From: Cricetomys ansorgei
Lineage: Eukaryota > Chordata > Mammalia > Rodentia > Nesomyidae
DNA: 64,000 nt
Reading direction: 5' to 3'
Assembly: GCA_026225945.1 (NCBI GenBank)
Contig: JAMJFZ010001868.1
Location: 4,070,001-4,134,000, forward strand
Made by a program: the position numbers and the translations under genes. The notes beneath the pieces are model-generated. The model had not been told where the DNA came from. It worked only from the letters and a program-made list of their open reading frames with translations, and did no database searches. Positions 1-9,851 of the stretch are shown in pieces; position 1 is the first letter of the stretch; each line of letters opens with the position of its first letter.

Positions 1-25
1 CATGTGACCCACGTGAAAGCCTTAG

Positions 26-248
26 CAGTGGCTCTCAACCTTCCTAATCTGCAACCCTTTCATACAGCTCCTCCTGTTGTGTTGATCCCCAGCCATAGAA
101 TTACCTATGTTGCCACTTCCTAACTGTAATGCTGCTACCGTTATGGACTGTAATGTAGATATTAGATATGCAGATGGTCCTAGGCGACCCCTGTGAAAGG
201 GCCATTTTATCTACCAAGGAGTTGCGACCCACAGGTTGAGCACCACTA
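26..248 (+). mobile_element. URR1-type hAT DNA transposon relic
   Basis: Non-autonomous DNA element of the rodent URR1 (hAT-Charlie) type. The left end reads like the family terminal repeat (cagtggctctcaacc) and the right end is its inverse (ggttgagcaccacta). The interior keeps the family signature 'taggcgacccctgtgaaaggg'-like block. The flanks share 'ccttag' (left 20-25, right 249-254), compatible with a decayed 8-bp target duplication. It encodes nothing. A second copy in opposite orientation lies at 51762-51998. Confidence 0.82.
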
Positions 249-261
249 CCTTAGAGTGTGT

Positions 262-742
262 GATGGCTAGTTTTGTTTGTCAATTTGGTTACATCTGGAA
301 TTAACTAAAGCCCAAGCAGCTGGGCACACTTTTGAGGGATTATGTTTTTTTGAGGTGGGAGACCCTAAATCTAGATCATTTGAGGTCAGAAAACCCTCCC
401 TAAGTCTGGGTTCCACCTTCTAATGGCCACCCACATACAAGGACATAGGAGAAAGAAGCTTTTATATTCTGCCTGTTGGCTTCAAACTCACCGGCCAGTT
501 CATCTACCCTGTTCCTGAGCCATTTTTTCACTGGCGTTAGAACATACTTCTTCAGGATTCTGATGTGGACTGAAGACTGGCAGCTGTCAATTGCCTTCCT
601 GGGACCCTGGTACCAGACTGGGAGTACTGAGACCTGTGGTCTTAGGGACTGAAGGACTGCTGGATCCTTGGCCTTTCCATCAGGAGACAGCCACTGTTGG
701 ACTACTCAGACCACAACTTGTAAGCCACTCTAATCCCCTTCA

Positions 743-784
<42 letters not shown>

Positions 785-828
785 CATTCTATCCGTTCTG
801 TTCCTTAGAGAACCCAGACTAATACAGA
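262..828 (+). mobile_element. Old L1 (L1M-class) 3' UTR fragment
   Basis: The stretch ends with the characteristic mammalian L1 3'-terminal wording: 'gttctgttccttagagaac' followed by 'ccagactaatacag', preceded by a CA microsatellite. The upstream part ('gagacagccactgttggact', 'taagccactctaat') also fits old L1 3' UTRs. The family is assigned from memory of consensus style, not from a search, so the subfamily is unknown and the 5' limit is approximate. Confidence 0.5.
745..781. repeat. (CA)n microsatellite
   Basis: About 18 uninterrupted CA units inside the L1 3' UTR fragment. The apparent 115-codon frame across it is a by-product of the repeat. Confidence 0.95.
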
Positions 829-970
829 GAGAGGGGGACTTGTTGCAAAATTATTTTATATCTCTTATGGCATTTTCAAGACTTGATCCTTTCTCTCAAA
901 GTTTCCAGAATAAACAGGAATTCAAGTATCTTGTTTAAGAATACCTTTAAAAATTTAAATATATATATAT

Positions 971-1177
971 TTGTGTGTGTGTGTATGTTTTGTCTGCATG
1001 TATGTCTGTGCACTATGTCAGTGCCTGGTGCCCAGGGAGGTCTGAGGAAGGTGTGAAATTTCCCCTAGAACTGAAATTACAGATGCTTTTGAACTGCCAT
1101 GTGGGTGCTGGGAATGGACCCCTAATCCTCTAGAAGAGCAGCTACTGCTCTAAAATGCTGAGCCATCTCTCCAGACT
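971..1177 (-). mobile_element. B3 SINE, antisense
   Basis: Reverse complement of the tRNA-derived rodent B3 element. The right end reads 'ctgagccatctctccag', the inverse of the Pol III A-box start (ctggagagatggctcag). The middle holds 'catgtgggtgctgggaatgg'. The left end has the GT-rich inverse of the CA-rich tail. It is diverged but full length. Confidence 0.85.
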
Positions 1178-1202
1178 GCAGAGTACATTTTCAGATCACA
1201 TT

Positions 1203-1386
1203 TATGTATCTGTGTGTTTGTATGTGTATCCATGCATGTGCCCACACACCATGGTACATGTGTGGAGGTCAGAGGACAACTTGCAAGAGGTCAGTTCTCT
1301 TCTTCCACTGTGTGGGTCCTAAGGATCGAGCGCAGGTTGTCAGCCTTGGTGGCAAACACTTACCCATTAGAGCCTCTCATGGCCTT
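1203..1386 (-). mobile_element. B3A-like SINE, antisense
   Basis: Second B2/B3-superfamily SINE, from a subfamily different from its neighbour. Diagnostic blocks are 'gtggaggtcagaggacaact', 'cttccactgtgtgggtcct' and 'gatcgagcgcaggttgtcag'. It is antisense and diverged at the head end. Confidence 0.75.
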
Positions 1387-2870
1387 ATTTTACTTATCTT
1401 TCTACTGAATTATTTGTCAGTAAATTGTGGAGACCACAATACTATCGGCAAATATTTCCTAGGAACATTAAATACATCAATATATGAGCTTTCATACCTA
1501 GACAATTTTGCTTTCATACAAGGGCGTTGTCTAGTACAATACAACCCACACTCACACTTTGCCAATGACCCAAATGTGTCCTTCTACCCACTCTTGTTTT
1601 CCATTCGCGGATCCCACATTGCATTTTTCAAGAGCATAGATGCTACCTGATTTGGTAAAATGTCCCTCAACTTAGGTTTATCTGATTGTTTCCTTATGAT
1701 CTGCTTCCAGTGACACATTTCCCCAGGAGCGCCACCATGGTACCGTTGTGTCTTTTCTGGTGCCACACATAGGAGATACGCAATGTCAATTTGAAGTTTT
1801 CGCAGACCTTAAATGTTCAGCAAAGTATAACGGCACAGATGTGCGAAGATACCATGATAAAAGTCATTACTTTGTGTGTGCTGACTTAAAAATTTTAATT
1901 AAAATTTTTGTGTGATAATTCTACTGTTTATTGTTCAGAGGTGACCATAGCGTATTTCTTCGTTAGAGAAGCTTTGGAAAACCGTGTCCTCTGAAACAAT
2001 AGTCACAGTCCTGCCTCTGTTTCTCAGAAAGCAATTACAGATTCCTCTTTCTAGTCCTTATCGTGAAAGAATGGTGCTGATGTGCTTGGCCGTTTAAATA
2101 TTGCAGGGGCTTCTCTAGGATGCCCTGTAATCAGGAGGATCCAATTGTGCTGGAAGTCTGAGAGTGCTAATTAATCATTCTTCCTCAACTACGGCTTTTT
2201 ACCAATTCGGAGCACAGAGAGCACAGCCGAACGGCTTTGTGGTGGGCGATGCGGACGATGCGGCCAGGTCTTCCGCTTCCCTTTGCACAGCAGAACTGTC
2301 CCTACCCTCCGTGCTGCCCTTGCCGTTCTCAGCTCTTACTGGAAAGGTTGATATCAGGCCTGCCGGAAAGAAGGCCCAGCTGTCTGTCTGTTGACTGTGG
2401 GAGGCAATGCAGCTGCATAACTGCCTAGTATGTGTAGCTCTGAGTGCACATGAGGCCAAGGGTGAAGCTGGTTTCTGCTTCCCAGAGTGGCCCTGCATTC
2501 CCAGTCATGAGTCTCGTGACTGTCCTGCTCAGTCAGTGTTACTACCCCATGAAAGGGGGCCAATGGGAAGTAATTAGCACTTTGCCTTAGAGGTCTTGAG
2601 TGAGAACTTGAGCACATTCTTGCTCTTCAATTTTCAAGTTTGTTTTCTATGTTGAACCAAGGAGGAATGAAAATGGGAAGCCTGCTTCCATCATGATGCA
2701 GGAGCTGCCATAATGTGTGAATCACATCTTGTCACATCCGCAGTTTATCAGGGATGTTAACTTCCATTTTCATCTGGAAAATTCCACTGAGGAGAAAGAC
2801 ATCTGTAAGCCTTGACCATATATTTATTTAGACAGCTATTATGCTAGTCTATCTTGCACTGTTTTCCTGT
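1387..2870. other. Single-copy sequence, no gene seen
   Basis: No repeat family, RNA gene or credible coding frame is recognised. Around 2190-2320 the sequence is locally richer in CpG (gcgatgcggacgatgcggcc region) beside a 'taattaatcatt' motif. Overlapping frames on both strands there are short and mutually contradictory, so I do not call a gene. Confidence 0.6.
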
Positions 2871-2935
2871 GCATGTGTGCGTGTGCGTGTGTGCGTGTGT
2901 CTGTGTGTGTGTATGCGTGTGTGTGTGTATGTGTG

Positions 2936-2980
<45 letters not shown>

Positions 2981-3034
2981 GTGTGTGTGTGTATGTATGT
3001 GTGTGTGCATATGCGTGTGTGTGTGTGTATGTGT
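2871..3034. repeat. (GT)n microsatellite, interrupted
   Basis: About 160 bases of GT with GTGC, GTAT and GTCT interruptions. It generates artificial Cys/Val-rich (plus strand) and His/Thr-rich (minus strand) frames that should not be taken as proteins. Confidence 0.97.
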
Positions 3035-3384
3035 AGGGTTGCTGGATTATTTAGTAGGTCTATTTGTAATTTCTTGAGGACTTCCATATTATTTTCCTTC
3101 ATGTTCATTGATCATTTTGTTTATCTATCTATCTATCTATCCATTCATTCATTTATTCATTCATTCATTTATTTGATTTTTGAGACAGGGTTTCCCTGTT
3201 GTAACTCTGGCTGTCCTGGAAGTCACTCTGTAGACCAGGCTGGCCTTGAACTCACAGTGATCCACCTGCCTCTGCCTCCCAAGTTCTGGGATTAAAGGTG
3301 TGCGCCACTACCACATGGCCTATTGCTCACTTATATTCCTACCAACAATGAGCAGGGGTTCACCCTTTCTTAACATCGTTGTTA
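3035..3384 (+). mobile_element. L1M-class LINE fragment split by a B1
   Basis: The left piece (3035-3111: 'ggttgctggattatttagta', 'cttgaggacttccatatt') and the right piece (3321-3384: 'cctaccaacaatgagcaggg', 'cttaacatcgttgtta') read as one continuous old L1 segment once the B1 between them is removed. The assignment is by resemblance only, but the continuity across the insertion supports it. Confidence 0.55.
3121..3320 (-). mobile_element. B1 SINE, antisense, with ATCT/ATTC tail
   Basis: 7SL-derived B1. The reverse complement of the head appears at 3290-3320 and the core 'tagaccaggctggccttgaa' is clear. It carries 'gttgtaactctggctgtcct', the lineage-marking segment shared with other B1 copies here. 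The 3' tail has become a tetranucleotide tract (ATCT)n(ATTC)n at 3121-3171. It is inserted into an L1 fragment. Confidence 0.93.
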
Positions 3385-3932
3385 GAACTTGCTATCTTTT
3401 ATCTGTGTGTATACATGTGTGCCCGGGCCCGTGTGTGCGTTTGCACATGCACGTGGAGGCCAGAGGTCAATGTCAGGCACATTCTTCTCTCCACTTTCTT
3501 TTTTAAAATGAAAGAAATCTATTTATTACTGAGTGTGCGTGTGTATGGTGTGTGCACAGGCATGGGTGTGGCAGTGCCTGTGTGGAGGCCAGAGGACAAC
3601 CTCACTGAGTTGATTTTCTCCTTCCACCATTGTGTGAGTCCCAGGGATCGAACTCAGGTCGTCAGGCTTTCCTGACAAGCACTTGTAATATCCCATCGGC
3701 CCTCTCTGCCTTACTCTTTGAGATAGCTTCTCCCACAGAACTTGAGACTGGCTTGCTGGGCATCCCCGAAGAGCCTCCCCGAAGAGCCTCCTGTGACTGC
3801 CCCCTCAACACTGGGACTGCACATGCATGCTGCCACCCTTGGGTTTTGCATGGGTGCCAGGGGATTCAACTCAGTCCCTGTGCTTGTGCATCAAGGACAC
3901 TATTGACTGGATCATCTCTGCAGGCTTGGGAG
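3385..3932 (-). mobile_element. Composite B4/RSINE-like SINE, antisense, interrupted
   Basis: The left part (3385-3490: 'gtggaggccagaggtcaatg', 'ctctccacttt') and the right part (3710-3932: 'gcatgggtgccaggggattc', 'aactcagtccctgtgcttgt') are the two halves of one composite tRNA/7SL-type rodent SINE. A B3A-like SINE sits between them. Compare the sense copy at 47808-48172. A short direct duplication (gaagagcctcccc) occurs at 3768-3792. The family name is uncertain. Confidence 0.6.
3510..3706 (-). mobile_element. B3A-like SINE, antisense (nested)
   Basis: Well-preserved blocks 'gtggaggccagaggacaacc', 'ctccttccaccattgtgtga' and 'gggatcgaactcaggtcgtc' identify a B2/B3-superfamily SINE. It lies within the composite SINE described at 3385-3932, so it is the younger insertion. 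Confidence 0.8.
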
Positions 3933-5102
3933 TTGCACACAAATATGAGCCTCTCAGAAGAACCAAATGGCCCAAAGTTAAGAAACCTCGCGAGTGACAC
4001 AGGGAAGACACTTGCTAGGGCAAGGCACTTGTCCTGGAGAACAGCAGCTGCAAGGGGGAGAGGAGGACTACCTTCAAGCACAGGCTGTCTGTTAGGTGGG
4101 TGGGATCTGGGTCTCAGGGTGGGGAAGATGGTCAGGGCTTGACCTTCAGCCTCTTCTTCCTGCAATAGTCTCCTGCTTAATGAAGCTCTGTAGTGATTGT
4201 ATTGCTTCTAGGACATAATTTCAGAGGAAGACCCACTATGTGCTTTGGAGAATGAGGCCCACTGTGTGTTCTGGGAGAGTGAGTGTATGTGTGTGTACAT
4301 ACCAGGCTGTGGTCGGGAGAAGGGCAGAGGATATTCTCTTAGTTCTAAGTCACCACACTTGGGAACTTGGGGTATTATTTTCTGAACCTAACACTAGATG
4401 ATCAATGAATGCCCAGAACATGAGTGAGCAGAGCTGTCTCGTCTGTCTGTCCCCTAGACAGAAACTGAGCAAAGAAAGTTCACCGGAGAAAAAACAAAAC
4501 GAAACAACAACAGAAGCAGCAGACCGCCGCTACGAGGTCTGGATTGCTTAGCTTTGCTAAAGACGACCGCTGCTCGGGGCCAGTGGCTCAGATTCGGCCT
4601 TCTTAGCCTCTGCAGGGCTGGAGACGCACCATTTGGAAGTAGGAAATGAAGGAAAGAAAGGAGACAGCGCTCAGCATATGAGTGTGACACGTGACTTGCT
4701 GAGAGCAGCAACTGGAAAGGCAGGAGCCGTTAGAAGGTGCCTTGGCTTCGTCTTCCCAGGTCCGGATGGTGCCTGTGAGCTTCATGTTCTTTCTTGCAGG
4801 CTGCCTCAGGCCCTGCGTGTTAAACCGTCCACCCGAGGCTGCTGAAGCCCACAGTTCCACCTCCTGTGCTGGCGTCTCTGCTTGGATATCTTGTCCAAAT
4901 TCTCCTCGCCTCTCTTCACCTCTCCACCAACAAAATGGCCCTGAGCCCTCTTCCCACCCATCCCTACCCTGGCCCACGCCATCTTGTCTTCACCTTCTCC
5001 ATGCCTCGCACCGTCACACCCATAGCTGCTCAAGCCCCAGGTCCGCTGTCATCTTCCATTCCTTTGGTTTTTTTTTTAATTTTTTTTTGAGAACTTAACA
5101 AC
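3933..5102. other. Single-copy sequence, no gene seen
   Basis: GC is moderate and no repeat family is recognised. Several overlapping frames of 70-124 codons exist on both strands around 4450-5100 but show no domain, signal peptide or splice-site logic. A T-rich stretch (5069-5088) lies just upstream of the next antisense SINE. Confidence 0.55.
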
Positions 5103-5301
5103 AAAACGTTTGTGTGTGTATAGGTGTTTTGTCCATATGCCACCTGTGTGCAGTGCCTAGGGAGGCCAGAAGAGGGCGTCAGATTCTGTGGAACTGGAGC
5201 TATCTGTGGTTGTTAGCTATCATATGGATCCTGGGAGTTGAACCTAGGTTTCCTGGAAGGGCAGACAGTGCTCATAATTTCTGCACCATAACTCCAGCTC
5301 C
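5103..5301 (-). mobile_element. B3 SINE, antisense
   Basis: Antisense B3: 'gtgcagtgcctagggaggcc', 'agaagagggcgtcagattct', 'ggaactggagctatctgtgg' and 'gatcctgggagttgaaccta' occur in the expected reversed order, ending near 'ctccagctcc'. The head end is diverged. Confidence 0.82.
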
Positions 5302-5323
5302 CTCTACTGCTTATCTCTGTAGC

Positions 5324-5652
5324 TGTTAGCTACTGTGGTGGTTCATCCAAGAAAGACAAGGAGGCATAATTATAGGTGTAAACTCTGCCAGACCTCAGAA
5401 GAGGGAACCTCTATCATGGAAAGCACTATACGGGACAGTGGAACCCCGAGCGTATGAGCCCAGGAGTTTTTATTGATTCAGAACCCCTCAGGTGTTCTAC
5501 TGATAGCACGTGCAGATCATTAGCAATCAAACACCCCCCATATGACTCCAACACCTGCAGACAATACAAAATGCCAAGGCCTAGGAGCCCCTCACCCAAC
5601 AGTGCGCGAAACAATTATTTTCTACATAACTAAAAAATCAACTTCTACAACA
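5324..5652 (-). mobile_element. Solo LTR, rodent ERV (family A), antisense
   Basis: A 329-bp unit bounded by TGTTG...CAACA-type ends on the minus strand, with a polyadenylation motif AATAAA in the sequence 'tcaataaaaac' (minus strand, about 5475). It is clearly homologous, in inverse orientation, to 22298-22630: both share the wording 'ggcattttgtattgtctgca' and 'caataaaaa...cctg'. No internal retroviral sequence flanks it, so it is a solo LTR. I could not name the family. Confidence 0.75.
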
Positions 5653-7423
5653 TATCTTACCCTTCACATCACATTCACTGCTAGTCCTGTCCCAACCCTG
5701 GTCACTGTCTATCATTACCTCTGTCATCTGCTCAAGCTGTCATCCTCTCTCACTGGGACTGCTGCTGGAGGCCCCTGTGGACTAGCCTACTTCCTCTGTC
5801 CGTCCCCCAACAATCTCACAGATCAGCCCGATGGACGCTTTCAACGATGTGCTGCTCATGGTGTCTCTTGCCTGAACCCCTCTCACACCTTCTCCTTGTC
5901 TCTGAGTGAAATCTGAGTTCCTCCCAGCACAGGGACTGGGCTGGCTGCTCGCTTCTCCAGCTGACACCTAGGGACATCCAACGCCTTCCCTTCTTTTTCC
6001 TTGGGACAATGCAGAGCTCTCCCAGTTTGTCTCTTACACTTGCTTTTTCTCATGTCTGGAATGTTCTACTCACAGCCTTCCTGGACTCGGTTGTCAGTCA
6101 AGTTACTTAAAGAGCTGTTCCTAACCAAGCTGTACCATGCAGTTCCATGTGCAGTCTTCTCCCTTTACAACACTGTGAGCAGTGTTAAGCAGTTGCTCCT
6201 GTATATGTCCCTGCATCTCTAAAGTCCCAGAAGAGAGCCTTTCACTTACATGTGACAGTGGAAGGGGAAGGATAAAATGATCACTTTTTAAAGATTTTAA
6301 GTGGGTAAGGAGACATTGGCTGCAGGCACCTCCATGAACACAAGCTTCGGGAGAGACACACAGAGGTGCCCATTAATACTTATAGAAAAAAATGAATGAA
6401 CAAAGGGGGCTTCATTGTCTCGGGGGGTGGGGATGTATCTACTTTGCTCAGTAGTTATTAACAAGAAGGCCGGTAGCATCCACAGATGTACCTTCAGCTC
6501 CTGGCTGTGTGTGTGGTGGGGAAGTCATATGTGTGCTGCTTTAGAAAGTCCCTGGTTTCTCTCTCTGTCCTGGGAGTCCCCTTCTGACACTTTCGCTGAA
6601 GCGCTGGTCAAGGCCTGGTTGCTTATCTGTCTTTCCACAGAGACAGATACTCTGAATTGGAGTGTGGGGAGGGAGTGGTTTGGAGTTGAGGCAGATCTCC
6701 GAGAGGCTGAGCATTCCCTGAAGAAGTGGAGTTCATGAGATAGCAGCGCAAAGATGGTACTTTAACAGGAAAATGGAAGCCTGGAGGCAGAACTTAAGTT
6801 CCTCTCTGGATACGGCACTTGAGGCCCCTGAGATTCCTTCAAGTCACAGAATAGTGTCCATACGAAGCCATTTTCTTAAGCAATATGGATGCACACTTTG
6901 ATCAGGGAGAACAAGCAAAGCAAGTGGATTTGTGATTAGGAATTCTCCTGCTGCTTCCTAATATGCTTAATGAACGACTTGTCCTCTTGTTTACAGTCCA
7001 GCAGGGTTTTCCCTGAGCATTGACAGAGGGAGCATTGCCATAGGTAGAGGGAGGCCTCATTGGACTGGGCCTTGAGCAAAGAAAGGTCCATTGTGGTCAT
7101 CTCGACAACACAGAAGGTAGAAGTTGGGGGTTAGAGGAAGAGGGCAGAGGAAGGAAGAGAGGAAGTTGGAACAAGTTTGTCAGGAAAAGTAGATACAGCT
7201 TTGGTCCTTCCTTTGCGTTGGTTCATCTATGTCACTTCATCCGTTCTCTGGGACAGTCTCCAGTGGTGGCAGCATCAGTGTCTTTCTAAAGATTTATAAA
7301 TGGAGAACCACAAAGCTGAGCACATTGCCCACAACTCTAGCTCAGAAGCGCTGGAGCACGCCCCTGCTTCCCTTATTCTCTCTCAACCTCCCTCCCAATG
7401 TCACATGAAGAGGTTTTCATTGG
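5653..7423. other. Single-copy sequence with possible L2 relic
   Basis: About 6040-6230 ('gtctggaatgttctactcac', followed by 'aagttacttaaagagctgtt') has the flavour of an old L2 LINE 3' region on the plus strand, but at low similarity. The rest shows no recognisable repeat or coding sequence. 5655-5950 is pyrimidine-rich. Confidence 0.4.
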
Positions 7424-7471
7424 CTTCTCTCTCTCTCTCTCTCTCTCCCTCTCCCTCTCCCCCCCCCCTCA
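7424..7471. repeat. (TC)n plus poly-C tract
   Basis: CT dinucleotides followed by CTCCCT units and about nine consecutive C. It is a homopyrimidine tract on the plus strand. Confidence 0.95.
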
Positions 7472-7790
7472 CTCTTTTCTGTCTGCCACAGTAGTCTCTG
7501 CTCTGAATGAGCTTCCCATGAGAATGGAGGGTTGACAGGGTGGGAGGACCAGAGGAACTTCCAGTTACAAGTCAAGAGAGAGATGGGACATTTCTACTCC
7601 ACGCTCTTTCTGATAGAAAGAATACAAAATCTTCCTTAAGACAAATCTTCTCACCTCTTAAAAAACGAGATAGTGGATTAGAGTGAAAAATATCTTCCTA
7701 ACCCAATCGTGTCACCAGCGATCAGGAAGTAAGGGTTAATGCACAGGCCTCGGTCCCGCTGACAGACAATGTGGCCATCACTAACTTGAA
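7472..7790. other. Single-copy sequence, nothing recognised
   Basis: No repeat or coding signal seen. It ends at the antisense B1 at 7791. Confidence 0.5.
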
Positions 7791-7934
7791 TTTTCTGAGG
7801 CAGGGTTTCTCTGTTGTAACTCTGGCTGTCCTAGAATTCACTTTGTAGATCAGGCTGGCCTCGAACTCACAGAGATCTGCCTGCTTCCACCTCCTGAGTT
7901 CTGGGATTCAGGGCGTGTGCCATCACTGCCTGGC
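7791..7934 (-). mobile_element. B1 SINE, antisense
   Basis: The core 'agatcaggctggcctcgaac' and the antisense head 'gtgtgccatcactgcctggc' identify B1. It shares 'gttgtaactctggctgtcct' with the B1 at 3121. No clear poly-T remains on the left, so the A-tail has decayed. Confidence 0.93.
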
Positions 7935-8635
7935 ATCAGGACAGAAATTTTTAGCAAACATGCAAATATCTGGTTCACAGGATTCTCTCCAGTGCATAAT
8001 GTTTTGGCAAAGCTAGAAAATACCCTTTGTGCAAAAGAAGTTTAGGCTGGGGAAGGAAAGGAATATGTTGCCCCTAAACCTTTCTTATTAATGGACAAAA
8101 ATAAAAAAGAAAGACCACTTTTTTCAGGGGTGATAATTGTCAGGTGATAACTTAAGTTTATCCAGGAACAAGAAGTCATCTCCAGGCATAGCTGGCCAGA
8201 TTACGTAGAGCATGCGTTCATCTTCTGCTGTCTCCACATATCAGGAGGCGCGGCACGTCAGCCTGTGTAGTGTCAGTGTTGTTCTATACTTGATTATATT
8301 GTCTTGGTGGTCTAGAGGACACCCTAGTGCCCTGATACCAAACTACACCAGTACTTTCCAGTAGTAGTAGATGCTCGTGACCAGTTCTCATCCCCTCCTT
8401 AGACATGTGGAAATTATGTTTTCCTCCCCTTCCACTAGTTGGTTGTAACAATGTGCCTGAAGTTAGCCAGTATGCTAGGAATAAAAACACCAATCAAAAT
8501 GCAGAGTTGTGGAGCCCGGTCCTAGCAGATACATCTATCATACAACTTGTGCACCTAATGCTCAGGAATCATTGCAGACGAGGGGGTGGAAAGATTGTAA
8601 GAGTCAGGGGAACAGGGAGTTTGCTGTGAGATCCT
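7935..8635. other. Single-copy sequence, nothing recognised
   Basis: Includes AT-rich 7990-8160 and a mixed-composition stretch up to the L1 3' end. No gene or repeat family recognised. Confidence 0.5.
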
Positions 8636-8920
8636 GTCTCCTAGGAATGTCAGAAGTTACACCCATAGAGTCTCACTGACATGGCTGCCTAAACATGAGC
8701 TGAACAAGGACAACAATGGACCTGCCAAAGATCACCAGGCCTCAACTGTACATAAAGAACTACAGCCAACTGGGGAGAGCAGGAGAAAGAGTCTTCCTTA
8801 AGGGAAGGCACACCAATTGATTATTCAATACCAAATAGTCATCCCTGGAAACATATATACAAGTCACATTATACAGACTGAGCAGGTTGTATTTATATAT
8901 TTAGAAATATATGTATACAC

Positions 8921-8976
<56 letters not shown>

Positions 8977-9115
8977 CGACAAATTAATGAGAAGAAAAGG
9001 CCATGAATTTGAAAGAGAGCAAGGTGGGGTATGTGGGAGAGCTTGGAGGGAAGAAAGTGGGGGGGGAGAAATGATGTAATTATAATCTCAAAAAATTATA
9101 AAAATAGCGTCACTT
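8636..9115 (+). mobile_element. Rodent L1 (Lx-type) 3' UTR
   Basis: Sense-strand L1 3' UTR. It contains 'catgagctgaacaaggacaa', 'aagaactacagccaactggg', 'cacaccaattgattattc', 'acatatatacaagtcacatt' and the terminal 'ggccatgaatttgaaagaga' through 'tataatctcaaaaaattata'. The same ordered blocks recur at 28229-28690. A (CA)n interrupts it. It is 5'-truncated, with no ORF2 sequence present. Confidence 0.88.
8917..8974. repeat. (CA)n microsatellite
   Basis: CA tract of about 27 units with one CGCA interruption near its start, inside the L1 3' UTR. Confidence 0.96.
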
Positions 9116-9380
9116 CTGGGGAAAGCATGTAAGAGCTAGTACATGTTTCATCTTTCTTCACCATTTTGAACCACAAAGAATCACATTAAGACAGAGATGC
9201 CCAAGATTGAAGTCTGGCATGATCATAAGCCACCACACAAAGGACAAATGCCCAAACAACCACTGGTATTTGTAGTGGGTTAATGTGAACAAAACCTAAA
9301 CATTCGTTGTGCTAATGTTCTGAGATTTCTGGTGATGTTTATTAACATAGTCTTCCTTAGCCTATCCTGACCACACTCAT

Positions 9381-9383
<3 letters not shown>

Positions 9384-9451
<68 letters not shown>
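9384..9451. repeat. (TC)n(AC)n compound microsatellite
   Basis: About 15 TC units run directly into about 18 AC units. It lies 38 bases before the start of the ORR1-type LTR. Confidence 0.97.
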
Positions 9452-9452
<1 letters not shown>

Positions 9453-9488
9453 AAAGAGACGTATAAAATAAGCTATTGGTTTTGGCTC

Positions 9489-9851
9489 TGTAGTGATTTA
9501 AATGAGAAATGTCCCCCATAGGCTCATGTATAAAAGCACTTAATCCCAAGTTGTTGGCACTGTTTGGGGAGGCAATGGACTGTTTGGGCCGAGGAGTCTT
9601 GCTGGATGAAGTATGTCATCGGGGACAGGCTTTGGGAGTTATAGCCTGGCCTCACTGCCCGTTTGACCCCTCTGTGTCTTGGTGTGCCAATGCTGTGCGA
9701 CCAGCCAGCTTCCTGTTTCCACTGCTTGCTGTCATGCTGTCTCTGCCGTTATGGACTCTATCCCTCTGGAACTGTAAACCAAAATACATCTTCTTCCTTA
9801 AGTTGCTTCTAGTCATGGTACTTTATCACAGCAACAGAAAAATAACCAACA
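9489..9851 (+). mobile_element. ORR1-type MaLR LTR
   Basis: A 363-bp LTR-like unit starting TG and ending CA. Diagnostic blocks: 'gtcccccataggctcatgta' near the 5' end, 'ggcactgtttggggaggcaa', 'tatagcctggcctcactgcc', 'ctctggaactgtaaaccaaa' in place of the polyadenylation region, and 'actttatcacagcaacagaa' at the 3' end. These fit ERVL-MaLR ORR1. It is a solo LTR. Confidence 0.85.

Noticed and set aside
3121..3171. Tandem ATCT/ATTC units considered as a CRISPR-like or regulatory array
   Set aside because: It is the expanded tail of an antisense B1 SINE in a mammalian genome.
2839..3295. Cys/Val-rich and His/Thr-rich proteins of up to 140 codons
   Set aside because: They are translations of the (GT)n repeat and of the antisense B1.
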